From Geotrypetes seraphini (taxonomy: Eukaryota > Chordata > Amphibia > Gymnophiona > Dermophiidae), in assembly GCF_902459505.1 (NCBI RefSeq), contig NC_047088.1, positions 96,897,704 to 96,961,703 of the forward strand: a stretch of 64,000 bases of DNA. Direction: 5' to 3'. Under the pieces are notes generated by a model. The model had not been told where the DNA came from. It saw only the letters and a list, made by a program, of their open reading frames with translations, and made no database searches. The position numbers were made by a program, and so were the translations under genes. Of this stretch, positions 60,836 to 64,000 are shown in pieces. The number at the start of each line of letters is the position of its first letter. Position 1 is the first letter of the stretch.

Positions 60836-61000
60836 AGTGCATTGGATGGGGGAGGGGGCATGTTAGTGATCCTCATCTCCCTTGACCTGAGTTCAGTCTT
60901 TGATCTTGTTAACTATTATCTCCTGCTATACCAGCTCATTGAAATTAGACTGCAAAGGCAGGAACTGTGTTGGTTTATCTCTTACTTGAAAACTAGGGCC
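60836..61000 (+). mobile_element. L2-like LINE reverse transcriptase fragment
   Basis: The frame reads LVILISLDLSSVFDLVNYYL and LCWFISYLKTRA, matching the L2 motif LLDLSAAFDTVDH...WFxSYLxxR. About 50 codons remain. Confidence 0.7.
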
Positions 61001-61770
61001 CATATTCTCAAAACTTTAACGCTGTCACTAAACTGTTTACTGATGATTTAGCCTGTATGCATTTTAGCGGCGGATTCCGACAATGACATGTAAATGGGCT
61101 CTTCAGCATTGAATTGAGCCCTCCGGTGGATTCTTAAAAAATGTCGAGCCATTTTCTAAAAGCAGCATCATTTTTTGGCGGCAAAAATAAGCAACTAGTC
61201 CATGGATGCCGGTCAGTGTCGGAGACAACTAGAAAGCTTGTGCTGTGATGCAGTGGGAGAGATGCCCATTCTCTCTCCTGCTGCATCACAACATCCCTCC
61301 CCTTAAGAGACAGCGAACATCCCCCCTCTTGCAATGTTAGAGATGCCCACTCTCCCTGCTGCCAAGACACATCTGCTGCGTGCTCCACCCGCAGCGGGGG
61401 AGATGCCCACTCTCTCCACTGCTAAGTAACCTCCTCCCCACCTCCGATACCCCCTCCCCAGCCTCCGACAGCCCCCCTTACCTTCACTTAGATGCACGGA
61501 GGGCAGACTTCCTCCTCCCAGCTGGCCTGCCTGCATCATCTAAAATGGGCCTTCCCCTCCCCGGTGCATCCCCAATATCTTTTTATCCTACTGTGAACTT
61601 TTGATATTAGTAGTTACTATTTATTATAGTAACCCTTATCATATTGATGTTGTCCTACTAACAATTTAGTGCCATTGCTTACTGGGTAGAGCAAAATTAG
61701 ACTTAAGTTGTATCTTTCCATTAACAAAACAGACAATCAAATAACTGAGTTAACGACGTCAAACTTTACA
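61001..61770. other. Unassigned, with AGAGATGCCC(A) repeats
   Basis: No gene seen. GAGATGCCCA(T/C)TCTCTC recurs at 61258, 61339 and 61399 in a C-rich stretch, a degenerate local repeat. The remainder is AT-rich. Confidence 0.35.
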
Positions 61771-63448
61771 TAGGGCTAGATTCACTGAACCTTCCGATCC
61801 TGTGCCAACGATCCAACCCCGACCTGATTCACTAAACTGCTGCCCGATCAATCTCCTACCCGATCCGATCCACCCATGCAAATTAGTAAAACCCCCATGC
61901 AAAATAGCCAAGAAATTGATTCTCTAACAATTGCTTGGCTATTTTGAATCGTGTTTTACTATCCTAAAACCCAACTGCTGCAGACCTGTCGGTAACACAG
62001 TTACCATTTATAGCAAAAAAGTGGGCTACCAAGATGATAAATTTGAACTTTTTAATAATAAATTTCTGATCAAATGTTAATTGTCATAACTAATAGGCTG
62101 TTGTTATCAATTCCTAGCATCAACTTCTACCATTCATCTCTGTTGATATTCTTCCTATTTCTTCTCTGAATGATTAAACCTGTTGTGGGCATATTATAAC
62201 TATACAGACGTTAGTCTTTGGAACCTCTTATGATGTATATATCATTTCAAGTCCTCGTCTTGTATATTTTTATAATCATTTACGCCCACCACCATCTACC
62301 ATTCCCTATTATCTCTTTATTTTTAATTTTTTAAAATTTTTAACTCATTTTTTAATTAGTAATACCCATAAATACTATTTCTAAAAAATTTTGTGAATCA
62401 TGTGACAAAAAACCTTCTCATTCTAATTGAAAGGCAACACTTATCTTAGTGATTAGTGGATCCTGCCACCATCAACGCTGATGTTTCATAGAGACTCCCA
62501 ATGCCCTCTCTTTTTGTGGGCGTTTCAACCCCAGATGGGTCTTCCTCGGGGGATGTTAAATATAAGCTGCCTCTCCAAAACCTATGTGGAGTTACTCCAA
62601 TCTTCTCGACATGTACATGTTTATCCTGCTGTTTATCATAACTATCAACCGAGCGGTGTACCTTCCAACGTTTATTTTTAGCAAATGGCTCCAAGTTTCA
62701 ATGGAGAAAAATTGTCCTTTGCTATAAATGATTTGAGATACGGGGCTGATGTCTTAAGGCTTTATTCTGTAGTATCTTTATGGTAACACAGGTAAACAGG
62801 TCTGCCTGTTTTTTGTTCACTTTTTTTAATGGCACTGATATTTTGCTTGTATTACACACGCACAATATCTGGCCAATTTTTTCTAAAAAAAGAAAAAACA
62901 CCCCCTCCCCCCCCACATACACAAACACGGCCCTGCGGGCTCCTCCCCCCAAGAAAAAGGCAGGAGGGAAGCCGACTCCCACCTGCCATCGGGCCCAGCT
63001 CTGCCGAAAAAACCCCAAAACTTCCCTGACGTTGCCCACCCTCTCTCTGCTAGCACAAATACGGTAGGAGGGATGCCAATTCCCTCCTGCCATCGTAACC
63101 TCCTATCGCCATTGGCCAGGCCAGGCCCATCCCCCTCCCCGTACCTTTAAAAAGTTGGGGAGCAGGAGGGGTGCTAAGTCCCTCCTGCTCCAGCCTCCTC
63201 CAACGGTGAATGTGGGCCTTAGATCCTGCCCCGGTGCATCATGTGATGCACAGGGAGGGGCCTAAGGCCCTAATTGGCTCAGGTGCCTCAGGCCCCTCAG
63301 CCAATCAGGGATTTCCTTAGGGAGGATCTAAGGAAGGCCCTGATTGGCCAAAACAATGAAAAAGATAGTGAATCAATCGCTGTTTTAAAATCAGCCAGGA
63401 ATTGGCCAACAGTGACTGACTCCCTATCTTTAGTGAATCTGGGCCATA
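61771..63448. mobile_element. Large non-autonomous TIR element
   Basis: The left end (TAGGGCTAGATTCACTGAAC) is inverted at the right end (TTTAGTGAATCTGGGCCATA), about 18 bp of terminal repeat. Subterminal CTTGGCTATTTTGAATCG and AAATAGCCAAGAAATTG are complementary. A Penelope-like repeat (62080-62700) and inverted GGAGGGA(A/T)GCC segments (62950-63190) lie within. No transposase. The superfamily is not determined. Confidence 0.45.
62080..62700 (-). repeat. Penelope-like dispersed repeat, copy 2
   Basis: It shares ordered blocks with 31150-31620 (ACCTCTTATGATGTAT, ATTTCAAGTCCTCGTC, CAACACTTATCTTAGTG). On the minus strand CCCCGAGGAAGAC...GGGTTGAAACG resembles a decayed hammerhead-like signature. 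No protein is visible. The Penelope-like label is tentative. Confidence 0.35.
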
Positions 63449-63810
63449 GCCCTCGTACTTTCTCCTTATCCAGTCACGATAACGATAGGAATGTTGTTAA
63501 CTGGAATGGCTCAAAGAAAACATATTTTTGCGAATTATAATGTATTATACATTTTCAAGGATAGCGAAGGTGAAAGGTCGCCCCTAAGGTTGTAATACCT
63601 GGTTTTAGCAGAAGAACTTCTCGCCCACATCTGTGTGTGTCTCTAAATCTACATTTCTGGATCTTATTAAGGAATTGAGCTGTTTTAAGCAAAAATTTAT
63701 TTCCTTAGTATGTTTTTGTTTCTTTGTATGGTTTCAAACTGCTTTTTTTGTTTAAATTGCTTTCTGTACAAGTTCAAAACTTATAAATAAAAGTTGTATC
63801 TTTCCAAGTG
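63449..63810. other. Unassigned AT-rich sequence
   Basis: No gene or recognisable element. It ends in AAACTTATAAATAAAAGTTG, possibly the A-rich tail of an unrecognised retroposon adjoining DIRS A3. Confidence 0.3.
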
Positions 63811-64000
63811 CCAAGAGATCATTGAAAAGATGCAAATCTGGAAGCACCAGACTGGATGCCTTAATTCAACCATGACCAGAGAAAGAGCTGTTATACATGT
63901 TTCCCCCATGGCCCTTTGATAGACTGAATCATCCGCAGAATAGGAAACCACCCAGTGTTGGTAATCCCTGGTGGCCCTGGATTGGCTGTGTTGTCTGTGG
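63811..64000 (+). mobile_element. DIRS retroelement A3, start of a fragment (fossil)
   Basis: The sequence aligns with the segment between RNase H and recombinase in DIRS A2 (about 30845-31030), sharing the GGATGCCTTAATTCAACC / CACCCTGGTTCAACC region and GATTGG plus CCCTGG-type words. It continues past the window edge. It is broken and of similar age to A1 and A2. Confidence 0.65.

Overview
The window looks like a gene-poor stretch of a large, transposon-rich vertebrate genome. The mixture of CR1, L1 and L2-like LINEs, DIRS tyrosine-recombinase retroelements, hAT, Harbinger and mariner families, Helitrons and a class I endogenous retrovirus best fits an amphibian, perhaps a caecilian. The species is inferred from repeat content only. 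There are no bacterial-type genes, CRISPR arrays or operons.

The only host gene recognised is the zinc-finger transcription factor MAZ, on the + strand at the left edge. A short first coding exon (1314-1346, MDANWSSFIFQ), a large second exon (3050-3750, fingers 1-3 and half of finger 4) and a third exon (3875-3938, rest of finger 4 and the start of finger 5) have proper splice sites and compatible phases. The next exon was not seen in the remaining 60 kb, so most of the window is probably one very long third intron.

From about 5 kb onward the sequence is almost entirely nested repeats. At 9-12 kb a Helitron lies beside CR1 copies. At 12.6-24.65 kb an old DIRS copy (A1) is split by an ORF1-only L1-like LINE carrying a Harbinger-type MITE, by a 1-kb foldback element itself split by CR1, and by a second DIRS element (B, 18.85-24.04 kb). 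At 26.4-27.9 kb a non-autonomous hAT carries a second hAT MITE. At 27.9-38.3 kb another DIRS copy (A2) is interrupted by MITEs, a Penelope-like repeat, a second Helitron and a 2.8-kb hAT transposon with transposase remains and a clean 8-bp target duplication. At 39.15-45.07 kb lies a full-length but broken L1 with a 14-bp target duplication. It carries inside ORF2 a 642-bp segment that also sits just upstream of it. At 45.3-47.0 kb is a second copy of the hAT family seen at 26.4 kb. At 51.4-60.5 kb CR1 copies host an L2-like insertion, a hAT element enclosing a mariner transposase fragment, and a broken class I provirus with a tRNA-Pro primer site and envelope remains. The right end holds an L2 fragment, a large TIR element and the start of a third DIRS copy.

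The repeats record successive insertions: exact target duplications give the order for many layers. The most unusual items are the ORF1-only LINE, the duplicated 642-bp block inside the L1, the MITE-mariner-MITE composite, the foldback with hammerhead-like motifs, and three hAT MITEs that share a core but have different ends.
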